This document shows positions 23,201 through 33,000 of a stretch of 64,000 nt of DNA, one piece after another. A program made the translations under genes and the position numbers. This stretch comes from Leguminivora glycinivorella (Eukaryota; Arthropoda; Insecta; Lepidoptera; Tortricidae), in contig NC_062978.1 in assembly GCF_023078275.1 (NCBI RefSeq), positions 5,408,585 to 5,472,584 of the forward strand. The letters are read 5' to 3'. Within the stretch, counting starts at the first letter, position 1. Each line of letters begins with the position of its first letter. The notes beneath the pieces were generated by a model, which worked only from the letters and a program-made list of their open reading frames with translations, had not been told where the DNA came from and searched no databases.

Positions 23201-24087
23201 TTGATTAGTTTTCAAATAGGACTTGTCTTCTTCATCGTCTCTGATGAGATGTCCGCGCAAGAACTCCTCCACAGTGTCCGTGTCCCACTTCTCTATCGCC
23301 ACCGTCTCCTTCACGATCCCGTCCTTGTCGAACAACTTGATGATCGGGTCCAAACCGCGCACATACTTGATTTGCAAGTTCGGGAACTTGGCGGGCTTAT
23401 CTCCTTTGCAGAACGCTTGAATTTGAGGGTACGCGGGGAATTTACACGTACAAACTTCTAGCACGGCACGCGCGTACTTTTTCTCCTTAGGAGCTGACTC
23501 GTCGGCGTGACAGCATTCCTTACAATGCTCGATTAGAGGCTCCAAATTAAAGTCCTTCAGCTGATCACAGGAAGAACACAGTAGATTGGCTTTTACAAAG
23601 CCGAGAGACGCACAATCTTCCGTAGAAAATTCTGCATAACTTTCGTGAATGGCAAAGAGTGCCAGTACAATTACTACAGGCGAAAAACCTAGAGTAAACA
23701 TGATTAATTTAATATAACTCTTTGCTAATTTCTATCTTTTCGTTGCTACGCCGCCATGACATTTATTTGACACTGACAGTTGACGTCAACCTGACGTGTC
23801 GTTATCTTTGAGTCACTTTTATACACGTTGAATAACTGATTATTATGGCAGTACCTAAATGAACCAAAAAATATATCTTGAACCGAACTGAGGGGAACTT
23901 ATCGCTTTTAAGCTAGCCAGTCTTTTGTTTATTGTTCGATTATAATGAGCTCTGTTTATTCCAGGATTCCACCAATTTGAATGACGGCCCCAACGGTGAG
24001 ATTTACTGCCGCGGCTGCTACGGCCGTAACTACGGACCTAAAGGTGTAGGTTTCGGTATGGGCGCAGGCACATTAACCATGGCTTAG
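13716..24087 (+). CDS. Mlp84B: Muscle LIM protein, five LIM domains (Mlp84B-like)
   Basis: Splice model: 13716-13830, 14097-14256, 15255-15384, 15791-15887 or 16008-16104, 16377-16461 or 16588-16684, 17791-18087, 20579-20711, 21442-21629, 22696-22849, 23965-24087. This gives 493 aa (497 with the longer alternative exon), close to the ~495 aa of fly Mlp84B. LIM zinc modules begin at about residues 11, 117, 218, 321 and 419, each C-x2-C-x17-H-x2-C-x2-C-x2-C..., followed by a basic/glycine stretch such as RKYGPKGYGFGGGAG. The family acts at sarcomeric Z-discs and muscle attachment sites, and also in nuclei. The first coding exon is preceded by an acceptor at 13695-13696, so there is an upstream non-coding exon. 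All junctions are GT-AG and keep phase. SELENOF is nested antisense in the last intron. Confidence 0.92.
14377..14382 (+). terminator. candidate polyadenylation signal for the one-LIM isoform
   Basis: AATAAA, 117 bp after the TAA at 14258-14260, inside the intron that is spliced out in the long form. A second AATAAA lies near 14643. Confidence 0.4.
15791..15887 (+). CDS. Mlp84B: Mlp84B LIM2 alternative exon 4a
   Basis: A 97-bp exon, acceptor TACCGTAG, donor G|GTATCA, phase 0 in and phase 1 out. It encodes the second half of LIM2 starting GYHRRCFKC and ending DREIYCR. It follows the constant exon 15255-15384 (ending MLARGK), completing C-x2-C-x17-H-x2-C. The paralogous exon at 16008-16104 has the same length and phases. 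Confidence 0.85.
16008..16104 (+). CDS. Mlp84B: Mlp84B LIM2 alternative exon 4b
   Basis: Also 97 bp, phase 0 to phase 1, with acceptor TGTCCAG and donor G|GTTCGT. It encodes AWHRECFKCGDC...DKDIYCK, the same LIM half with other residues. Including both 4a and 4b would shift the frame, so they should be mutually exclusive. Compared with 4a it restores the usual Trp before the zinc-binding His. Confidence 0.82.
16377..16461 (+). CDS. Mlp84B: Mlp84B LIM2 alternative exon 5a
   Basis: 85 bp, phase 1 to 2. It supplies the last LIM2 cysteine and the basic/glycine tail KKFGPKGYGYGKGAG. Donor GTAAGA at 16462. Fits after either exon 4a or 4b. Confidence 0.82.
16588..16684 (+). CDS. Mlp84B: Mlp84B LIM2 alternative exon 5b
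   Basis: 97 bp, phase 1 to 2, acceptor GCTGTAG and donor GTACAT. It encodes GCYAQRFGPRGIGHGGMSTL and a novel acidic end (CDIKDMEWQ). It replaces the lysine-rich motif of 5a with a less basic one and is 4 residues longer. Joining 5a to 5b would break the frame, so it is an alternative. Confidence 0.75.
18400..20040. other. Mlp84B intron with diverged CTATAG-rich duplications
   Basis: Part of the 2.5-kb intron between 18087 and 20579. About 18405-18490 and 18598-18680 are diverged direct repeats (shared TCAATTTGCGCTATTAAGGT-like sequence). Related words with CTATAG or TATAATAG recur to about 20040. No ORF. Probably remnants of an old inverted-repeat element. Confidence 0.45.
20270..20369. mobile_element. 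one-ended hAT-like fragment (palindromic GGTAAATACC words)
   Basis: Right end GCCCATCTCTA matches the terminus of the element at 21697-22172. It is preceded by tandem GGGTAAATACCC/GGTAGATATCGGG words. No left end or target duplication was found, so it is truncated. Confidence 0.5.
20771..20925. repeat. GTAGCCGAATG-type MITE
   Basis: Well-preserved core with CTATCTCTATCGCTCTTCC, GGCGCGACAGAGCCAGACTG and GATCGGCGTCTGGCGTC, just downstream of the Mlp84B exon ending at 20711. Confidence 0.65.
21628..21635 (+). other. stop codon overlapping a splice donor
   Basis: The exon of 21442-21629 ends ACT TA, directly followed by donor GTAAGT. Unspliced, the frame reads ACT TAG and stops at 21630, giving a four-LIM protein of 401 aa. 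Spliced to 22696, the same codon becomes TAC and a fifth LIM domain is added. Confidence 0.75.
21697..22172. mobile_element. hAT element, CCGAATATTCGG type, 8-bp TSD
   Basis: Starts TAGAGATGGGCCGAATATTC and ends TTCGGCCCATCTCTA, flanked by CTCCATAC at 21689-21696 and 22173-22180. Subterminal regions are arrays of the self-complementary word CCGAATATTCGG and variants. Non-autonomous, in the intron after Mlp84B exon 8. It contains an AATAAA at 21781-21786. Confidence 0.88.
22228..22365 (+). repeat. dispersed repeat ending TTATAATATTAGTATGGAT
   Basis: Contains AAGTAGCCAATGTCGCTCTC and ACGGACAAACAAACAGACAC, shared with 32664-32850 and 36993-37177. Only the 3' part is present here. Confidence 0.6.
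23184..23189 (-). terminator. polyadenylation signal of the SELENOF homologue
   Basis: AATAAA on the minus strand, starting 6 nt after the TAA at 23197-23195, which implies a very short 3' UTR. Confidence 0.6.
23195..23701 (-). CDS. SELENOF: SELENOF (15-kDa selenoprotein) homologue, cysteine form
   Basis: An uninterrupted 168-aa frame. Residues 1-23 form a signal peptide (hydrophobic core VVIVLALFA). Residues 30-64 are the Cys-rich domain (C30, C42, C45, C60, C63, C64), which in mammals binds the ER glycoprotein-folding sensor UGGT. The rest is the thioredoxin-like domain with YPQIQAF, LQIKYVRGLDPIIKL and WDTDTVEEFL typical of the family. The redox motif is C84-T-C86 where vertebrates have Cys-Gly-Sec, so no selenocysteine machinery is needed. 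It lies antisense inside the last Mlp84B intron (22850-23964) and has no intron. TAA is followed 6 nt later by AATAAA. Expected in the ER lumen, in quality control of disulphide-rich proteins. Confidence 0.92.
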   Translation of the reverse strand: MFTLGFSPVVIVLALFAIHESYAEFSTEDCASLGFVKANLLCSSCDQLKDFNLEPLIEHCKECCHADESAPKEKKYARAVLEVCTCKFPAYPQIQAFCKGDKPAKFPNLQIKYVRGLDPIIKLFDKDGIVKETVAIEKWDTDTVEEFLRGHLIRDDEEDKSYLKTNQI

Positions 24088-24576
24088 TTGAACTATAGAG
24101 CTGGACTTTATAGGATCATTTAATTGTGCGAATGGTAGCATGAAAGGAATCTAATCTACCTAGTGCTACCCTCGATCATACCTTTCATTAAACTGGCTTT
24201 AATAATGGTTGATCTATCCAATGAGACTAATTAAGTGAATAATGATATATTTTTAAACGCATTATTAAGTGCATATATTTTATGATAGAAAGGTATAAAT
24301 TAAAGGTTACATTCCTTTCATATTATGTACAAAGTGTGTGATGAATGTGTCTGGGCCCTTACGTTTATAAATTTGTCATAAAATATTGTAACTCTTATTT
24401 AGTAAAACGCATAGATCTAATTGTAGCTGTAAGGAAGAAAAAAATATGGATTATTAAAAAAAAAGTTTTAAAAAGCAAAAAAAAAAGGAACAACGGCATT
24501 GTGATTAATACGCCTCAAAACTGTCACGCCGGTGTGACGGTGAGGGACTATCCTGTAAACGCAAGAAAAGATTACA

Positions 24577-24582
24577 AATAAA
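24577..24582 (+). terminator. candidate polyadenylation signal of Mlp84B
   Basis: AATAAA about 490 bp after the TAG at 24085-24087. Several weaker AT-rich candidates lie nearby, so the choice is uncertain. Confidence 0.4.
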
Positions 24583-25337
24583 TGTAATCGTTTCGACCGA
24601 CCAGATCTTAGTTTTAGTAAAGATCTGAAGCGTCATTCACCTAGGTATTCTTAATTTCTTATACACCAAAGATTTTTGTACATACGTATTTGTAATAGCC
24701 ATAATTTTTATATAATATATCAAGTAACAATAAGCTGTGCTAGGGGAAATTCTAACATTTATTTACACTTACGCTTTTAGGCTTCTGCTGTATAACTTGC
24801 ACACAAAATTTGACAAGATTTAAAATAAGACAGCTTATTGCATTATATTTATATGACCATTTTTGACAGAGCATTGTCTAGGTTATCATTTTTTAAATAA
24901 AATAAAATGAAAAAGGCGAATTGTTTTACTTACACCTTGACACAACAGTGCTACCAATATCAATAAAAAACAGTCTATTTTATTAGAGAGTTTAAACCCA
25001 ATACAACGTGAAAAAAAGGGGAAATAATACCAAGAATGGTTTGTTTTGTTTGACCACATAATATACCTAATGAGCAATTCCCGTTAAGTTTGTACATTTG
25101 GAAATTTTGATAAAAATTGGTAGGCAGATGCTAGCAAGATTATTAAAATGTCCTAGAGTTTGTATGAAACCTTCCTTTTTTGTTACCAGATTTCTATACA
25201 TTTTCGGTAACAAAAAAGGAAAGTTTCACAATCAAGGATTTTGGTTTGTTTCATGTTTCAGACTACAATTTTTATCAAATAATATAAATGTACCTAATAA
25301 TGTTTGACCATACTCTCGAGGGGTGAATTTGTAATGA

Positions 25338-25790
25338 TATAGGTGAAAAACTTAAGAAAGTCACCTGTTGTATAAGTGTGAGTGACGTGTTCGAATAGAG
25401 AACACCACAGATGTCATATATACCATAGATCAAGTGTATCTACTTAGAATCAGTGAAAACAGTTGTCCGTATTTGCAGCTTTCGGGCGTCAATTTTTGTA
25501 AGTTGAAGTCAACAAAACATAAAAAATGCCTCGTTACGTGATATTCAATTGCAACAACACAAAAATTATGAACAATCAAGAGCCTGAGACATATTTAAAA
25601 TTACAGTCAACTTCAGTACAAAATTTGACACGCTCGGCCCCTATACAAATATATGAATTTGTTTCTTCTATCTAAATTAAGTTCTGTGGAGAACACATAT
25701 TTAAAATTAGTAACACAAACAAAACAAACGCCTATTCGAACACGTCACTCACACATACAACAGGTGACTTTCTTAAGTTTTTCACCTATA
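25338..25790. mobile_element. foldback MITE split by a hAT element
   Basis: The left arm (25338-25398, ATAGGTGAAAAACTTAAGAA onward) and right arm (25729-25790) are near-perfect reverse complements of about 60 bp. The CACAGATG element is inserted at the apex, between target duplications 25398-25405 and 25689-25696. Confidence 0.8.
25406..25688 (+). mobile_element. hAT-like CACAGATG element, copy 1 (8-bp TSD)
   Basis: Begins CACAGATGTCATATATACC and ends AAATTAAGTTCTGTG. Flanked by GAGAACAC on both sides (25398-25405, 25689-25696). It contains a start codon followed by the frame MPRYVIFNCNNTKIMNNQ. Copies 2 and 3 are at 48946-49273 and 58569-58895. Confidence 0.88.
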
Positions 25791-26379
25791 CTAATGATTT
25801 AACTTTTACTAAGGGGCCAAACTTGAAATTATAAAAAAATGCTATTCCAAAAAAAAATACATGTGATTCACCGAAATATCCCCAACCCCCTTTTACCCTC
25901 AGAGTATAGCCAAACGTAATAGGAGCAGCCTGTATATGTAGATTTTGGCGTCATACTTACTAAAATAAACAAAGTATGTAAAATTATAACTTTTAATTAA
26001 AAGAAATAATTGTAATTACATTACTCAATTAAAAAAAAATCATGCATAACATAATTAAAACGAGCATTTCAACATTTACATGATAACTGACGAATCTCAA
26101 CAAAAATCCGCAAAAATTAAAGCATTACACTTACTATACTTTTCAATCAATACCCGTAGAAATAATTAAAACAAATAACAAAAACAAAAGGGTGACTTAA
26201 TTCTAATTATTAAAGTAAGTTTAACAACCTCAAAAGTTAATACATAATTAACGTGTATAGGCGGTAATAGTTCACTGGCAATGCTTCATAATTCATATTG
26301 CGCATTTTACTATATCACTGGTGGGAGTGGGAGACGGTTTATATCATTAGGCGGATCCACACAGTGCAAGGCAATGTAT

Positions 26380-26525
26380 TCGTGATGCAAATGCGCTGGA
26401 AGTCACCAGCAACACGCTGAGATGAGGCCATTTCGTGGCACTTCATTATTTTCTGTCTTGTTGTTATTATGTGTATTTTGTCTTGCCTGTGTTCACGAAT
26501 AAATGTTTATTCTATTCTATTCTAA
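26380..26525 (+). mobile_element. non-LTR retrotransposon 3' end with TATTC tail
   Basis: Contains CTGGAAGTCACCAGCAACAC and GTTCACGAATAAATG and ends in TATTCTATTCTATTCTA. Related 3' ends lie at 35164-35330 (minus) and 52390-52476 (plus). Confidence 0.6.
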
Positions 26526-26659
26526 ATGTTTAACGTAGACGTGCCTCAGAAGGGGGCCGAGACTTGCCTGCGAGTTTTGACAACCGAGGCAAGTCGCCTT
26601 TGGAAATTGACGCGCGAGAACCTTGCCTCGTGACGTGCCTTGCTCTACATAATAATTTG

Positions 26660-26785
26660 TGAGTGTGTTTAGTAAAACGTCCCACTTTGTCAGTTACCAT
26701 TAAGGCGAGATTTACTTGTATTTTTATACTGAAAAAGCGGCTTTATAGCAATCGACAAAGTGGGACGTTTTCTCGTGCACACTCC
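26660..26785. mobile_element. AAAACGTCCCACTTTGTC MITE, copy 1
   Basis: Inverted ends GAGTGTGTTTAGTAAAACGT and CGTTTTCTCGTGCACACTC, with CCCACTTTGTC/GACAAAGTGGG. A second copy is at 34827-34973 inside an XPC-A intron. Confidence 0.75.
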
Positions 26786-27083
26786 ATATGTGGACGCGCA
26801 TGTTTTTCATCAGAGAGGTAAAAACAATTTAAATGTAGCCCTATTAGAGCTCTCGACCACATACGCACGTTTTTTTGTATAAAACCATAATTCAACAGGA
26901 TTTAAGATATGTTTCACGAAAGCTGGCAATTTCTGTCGAAAGAAATTTGTCGTACCTTTCTGGCCGCCAAATATAAGATATCATATACATTTGGCGCGTT
27001 ATTATCCGCTACTATTGGTGTTGACTGTGTGTAAAGTGACACCATCTGCAGTAATCTCACGTCTCTTTTCTTACATTTTCACC

Positions 27084-30000
27084 TCACTTTTTCTTCTTCG
27101 TCACAAACCTAGGTCCTTTAGAGCCCTTGGCTTTGTCCGAGGTGCTAGGTTCCTCGAACCCGTACTTCAGTTTGAGCCTCTCCTTGATCATGAGACCCTT
27201 GATCAGCCGCTTCCAGTTGCCGTACACTCTTGCTTCGGTTTTTTCTTTCTCGCGCCTTTCCATTTCTTCTTGGTCCTGTAAATTAAGTTTTGAATGTTAG
27301 ACAGTTGGGTGGTAGCAACCGGCCTAGACGAAATGACAATAATTGACGCTAGACGCCGAGCGAAACGCAGTCTGGCTCTGTCCCGCCAATCCGTATTGGA
27401 TAAGAGCGATTAAAATAGCTAGCTACGAAAACAATATTATCGTAAGCGTTTGTCGTTTCGTTTCATGTAATTTCTCACACATTCCCCTTTTTATCGGTTT
27501 TGCTCTTCCGTTATTTCCGTGGATTAAAAATTAAATCTGACATTCGATTGCAGCAAACAGAATGGATACCTACAGAAGATTTTTGTCAAATTTGAAGTCA
27601 TGTTGCATTGACTGCCATATTTATTTTTTATTATTATGAATGGGCTTGCTCTTGACCACAGACTAGCCAACCATATCTCGACACAGGGTTAGAAAGAATA
27701 CTTAGAACCTCAGTCTATTTGACCCATACCCTTGTTACATTGTTAAATATATAACCTAGTATCAACCAAAGGCGACATCTAAACGAGATACATTATCATT
27801 CATTCTTTATCTGTCTTATACTGTCTTTGGTAGCGCCTTACCTCGAGCCAGGCTTGCGTGATGACCTCCTCAAACTCTTGGCAGACGACGAAGCCGTCGT
27901 ACACGGGGTGCGACCAGCCGCCGTTGAAGTCGAAGCCTGTCATAGCTGGCGCGCAGTCTATGTTCAACTTCTTGGCCACTTTGTTTAGGCCGGGCACTGT
28001 AATCACAACAAGTCATCAAATATCTATGTAATCAGGGGCCCATTTCTCGAAGCTACAAGTTACAACGTGGTTAGTTGGTTTAGACGTGGTTGAGACTTCA
28101 GCTTGTAACAGTTTTGAGAAATGGGCCCCAGGGGCCCGTTTCTCGAAAGATACAAGCCTTGTATTACAAGTGTGTTTCCATGACAACCCATACGATTTGA
28201 CAGTTCGCGCACTTGTAATACAAGACTTGTACCTTTCGAGAAACGGGCCCCTGGTCGATCTGTGTAAGATGTTTCCCAATGTATAAAAGTAAATAGCTCA
28301 GATTTTTTTAAAATTGTAAATGGGCTTACTCTTGGCCACAGACTAGCCAATTAGATTAGTTTTAATTAGACACTTGATACGCACGGTGCCTTTGGGCAAT
28401 GTAGCAGGTAGTACGAGCCATACGAATACTTATACTTTTGACGACCGGTCTGGCTCAGTCGGTAGTGACCCTGCCTGCTGAGCCGCGGTCCTGGATTCGA
28501 ATCCCGGTAAGGGCATTTATTTGTGTGATGAGCACAGATATTTGTTCATGAGTCATGGATGTTTTCTATGTATATAAGTATATATTTATCTATTTAAGTA
28601 TGTATATCGTCGCTTAGCACCCATAGTACAAGCTTTGCTTAGTTTGGGGCTAAGTTGATCTGTGTAAGGTGTCCCCAATATTTATTTATTTATTATTTAT
28701 TTATACTGGTTCCTCTTAGTGTAAGTCCGTTTTCACATTATCCGATCCGATATCGGATGTCGGAAGGATTTCAATGGGAAAAATCCAAGATGGCGCCTGT
28801 AATGTATGGGATATCGGTCCTACATCCGATATCGGATCGGATAATGTGAAAACGCACTAAGGCCTGAGTGAACGCTCATATTGGCGGTGCAGACGGGCTG
28901 GGCGTGTGGCGTGCATGTCAAACAATTGAAGTTCAATTCGACGCTGCATAGCGTGCACTAGTGCGAGCACTCAGGACACTCTTACGGCCCAGCCACGACA
29001 TTGGTCTAAGCGCGACAGCGGTGAGCGGCAGCCATACGTGCGAATGAAAAGTCCCATCGCTGTGTCTCGCTCTAATGTATGGACGCCGCTCACCGCTGTC
29101 GCGCTTAGACCATTGTCGTGGCTGAGCCGTTATACTACGGTGCCTTTAGGCAACATGCAGACCTGGAACAACTCGATGTAACCGTTCTCGCGGCCACCGG
29201 CCGCTCGTAGTCTTCCACTTGCCACGGCCCGAATATTCGCTACTACATATAGTTACTCTTAGGACCACATATGGTTACTCTTAGGACCCGTTGCATCAAC
29301 CACATTTGACATACACATCATCGTCAATTCGTCACGCAGCAGAGGTCTATGGAACTTCCCGTACAATAAAATTTAAGGAACGCTTTGACGACAGACGGTT
29401 AAGGGTCGGTTGCACCAAACTGTCTGTCACCGTTTGACGTTTTTGTCACGTTTTGACGTTAGCTAAATTTTATTGTATGAGAAGTTCCATAGACCTCTGC
29501 CGCGTGACGATGATGTGTATGTCAAATGTGGTTGATGCAACTGGCCCTTAGTGCCACCGGCCCTTATACGTACCTACACTTGATATGCACGGTGCCTTTA
29601 GGCAACATGCAGGCCTTGAACAGTTACCGAATATTCGCTACTATGCCACAGAATATATAATAGTACAAGTACAGAAGGCTCACTCTTTTGATGTTCACAA
29701 AATGCCGCCATTCTAAATTCTTACCTTCATTAACAAACGGTCCCATGCGAGCAGCCGACATTGAATTTTATTGCCCCGCGCGAAGGTCGTCACCACTGAA
29801 TGGGCTGCGAACTCGCGGCCGCCGACATGTACTTGGACTTGACACGGACCGAATATTCGCTACTCCAGTTACTCTTCTACTTACACTTGATATGCACGGT
29901 GCCTTTCGGCAACATGCAGGCCTTGAACGTCGCCGTAAGCCTCACTATCTATAGGACCTTTTACTGATATACTTACACTCGATATGCACGGTGCCTTTAG

Positions 30001-33000
30001 GCAACATGCAGGCCTTGAACGTCGCCGTAAGCCTCACTTAGGACTCTATAGGACCTTTTACTGATATACTTACGCTTGATATGCACGGTGCCTTTAGGCA
30101 ACATGCAGGCCTTGAACAGCTCGACATTGCCATACGCGTTGCGAGGCACGACTCCGTTCTCGGCGACCGGCGGCTCGTAGTCTTGGACTTGCCATGGACC
30201 GAATATTTCCAGCGGTTTATCGGTTATTAGCTTGTTGGATAGCTGAAAAGGATGAGATAAAATAGTATGAATAGATAGATAATTTGAATTGTTATAAAGA
30301 AAATTTGAATTGTGAAACGTTAGGCATGAAATTCACACAAGCGACGTAAGGCGTAAGACGTGGAACGGACCGTATGTATCCCCAAATTTTTATTTTAATA
30401 TTGATACCCACCTTATCCCACTTGGGTCTCGCTTTGACGACCTTGTACGGTTTTTCCCCCAGCCGCACTACCTTCGCCTCCTTGAGCCAGGTGTCTCTGG
30501 AGCGGCAGATGTAGACGCAGTCGCGAGCGTACACCGCCTCGCCGCGTACGAACCCGAGCGTCGCCGCGTCGGGCGGGTACAGCGCCTCGTATTTCAATAG
30601 GTGACGCTTCAACGCGTAGAGAGGGTGGTTCTTGTATCTGTAAACATTGAAATGATTACTGTAAGTTATACTCACAGATATAGGAAGGAAGGAGATCGGG
30701 CCTGCCAGGCGATTTGTATTGAATACGCCTGTCGCAAGTTCGTCAAATGGACGCTCCTGTCGGGCAATACACGCGCATCATTTCTATGTCTGAGTACGTG
30801 CAAACGACCAGCGAGTTCTGTCATCACGCATGTACAGTCAAGTGTAAAAATATGGGTGTACACAATTACACATCTTACTCAAAAATATGTTCTATAGCAT
30901 CTTAGTCCGGTGTAATAAGAGCGTAGTACCATATAATTATGAGACGATTATTTCGATACGTATTTTTGCACTTCACTGTACACAACTACAACTGCATGCT
31001 CAATGAGCTACGAAGTATAGAGACTGCCGCAGCTATATGACAGCACCTAGGCAAACCCAAGCTTTAGGTTTGAGTACTCAGCAATACTGAGAGAGCATCC
31101 AAATGCATCATTTCTAACGCTTTTTTTCCTCCCGTATCTCAGGCAGTCTTGGGCCCTTTCCACAGTGAGATAGCTATGTCCCACACCCACCACACAAACA
31201 TAGTAGGACACCGCAGTAAGGCATGTGACGTCTTTGAGGCAGTTGTTGTCATTTCAACATCAAGTATATAGTATAATAAACATCACTCACTCAGCAATAC
31301 TCTTATCTTATTCAAAGCTTTGACTTCCTCTTTTTATTGAGGCACGTAGCGAGAGGCTTTTCAGGAAATGTCATTTCATCATCAAGTAATATTACTAATA
31401 ATAAATATAACTTACTCAGCTATGCTCTTAGGCAAGGGGGCATCTAACTGCATTCTATCCAGAGCCTCATCCTCTTCTCTGTCCCGTGGCGTTCTTGGTC
31501 CTTTCCAAGGCGATATAGCCGTGTCCCACCAGACGGGTTCGGCTCGTTGCTTGCGGGTGACGGTGTTCCAGTGAGGCACGTAGCGACGCGTCAGGTCTTT
31601 GAGGTAGTTGTTGTTGTCCCAACCGACTACGTAGCAGACGGGGTGGGTCGCTCGGCTCTGTAAACATTTTACGATAAGAAACTAGCAAACGAATCACAAG
31701 GGAATGTACAAGTTTCTAATGGGGTGGCAACGCGCATGTGACACTGTTTGAGTTGCAGGCGTCCATAGGTTACGGTGATCGCTTTACATCAGGCGGGCCG
31801 TATGCTTGTTTGCCACCGACGTAGTATTAAAAAAAAATAAGGGTGTATTACGGGCTATGATGGCACTAACCGCATTATCAAAAAGAAACAACTAAGAAGA
31901 CGTGAAACTCGGCAAAACCAAACTAAAATGGAGTTGGTTGGGACTTGGGACATGTTGCTAGGCAGAGTGATGGCAGATGGACTGAAATGTTAACGGAATG
32001 GTGGCCGCTTACAGATGTAAGAAGCGCTTGGCATCCATTGGCTTGTTGAGTGGATGACATCCGGAAAATTGCGACACAACTGGATGAGACTAGCTCAGGT
32101 CAGGGAGAAGTGGCGTACTAGAAGAGAGGCCCATGTTTAGCAGTGGACAATAAAAGCCTGATATGATGATGATGAAACTCGGCAACACTTACATAAATCT
32201 CATTAGTGCAGTGAACCTGCCCCTTCACCACATCGACAGCTATCCACTGCTCCAACTCCTCAACAAACACTTCGCACCAGACATCCGTCTTGTCTCTAGG
32301 CGCCTCGTCATCAGTGGACAACACGCGCCGGTCGATCTTCCGACTGCCACTTGGCTTCGGACTGATTTTGGTCGGTTTGAAATCGTCGTCACTCGCTGCT
32401 TCAGGTTCGTAATCACTGTCGCCTTTGGTCTTTGATTTTCCTGCTTAAATAATGATGAAATTATACATTTAAAGATGAACAGGATTTCGACAATTATACA
32501 ACATACGCTAACAACCATATACTCTGGTGAATCCAATTTTTCGCTACAAAAAGGCCTAAAATCCAAATTTTTTAGAGAAAACATCTCCAGCATAACACAT
32601 TCTCTGACCCTGCCCGCCCGAAACCAACCATGAAAAATAAATTTTCAAAAGAATTATTCATTACTAGTTTATGCCCGCGGCTTCGCTCGCATTAAACAGA
32701 CAAAAAGTAGCCTATGTCACTCTCGATCCCATCAACTACCTCCACATAAAAAGTCAAGTCAATTTGTCGCTCCGTTTTGCCGTGAATGACGGACAAACAA
32801 ACAGACACACACACTTTCCCATTTATAATATTAGTGTGGATCATCATCATCATCAATCATTTAAGAGTTGTACTCTTGTAGGTGGAGCAGCTTCCACGTG
32901 TGCCGGTCTTTTGCCTTCCTTTTGACTTATTAACTCTAAAACAAAATATTTAACTCAGTAATGCGTAATTTCAAAAAACAGCAGAATACCAACCTTTTAC

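Larger units (their letters stand above)
24590..26378. other. intergenic, repeat-rich
   Basis: No gene. About 25083-25305 is an imperfect palindrome (TGTACATTT...GATAAAAATTG against CAATTTTTATC...AAATGTAC) with an inner hairpin CTTCCTTTTTTGTTACC/GGTAACAAAAAAGGAAAG. The foldback and hAT copy listed next follow it. 25800-26380 shows nothing recognisable. Confidence 0.5.

Noticed and set aside
23445..23460. Selenocysteine codon in the SELENOF homologue
   Set aside because: The redox motif reads Cys-Thr-Cys with no in-frame TGA, so no Sec recoding.
28436..28520. Possible tRNA gene (A and B box)
   Set aside because: The boxes belong to a SINE with a non-tRNA body and TATTTATT tail; no cloverleaf with matching acceptor stem was found.
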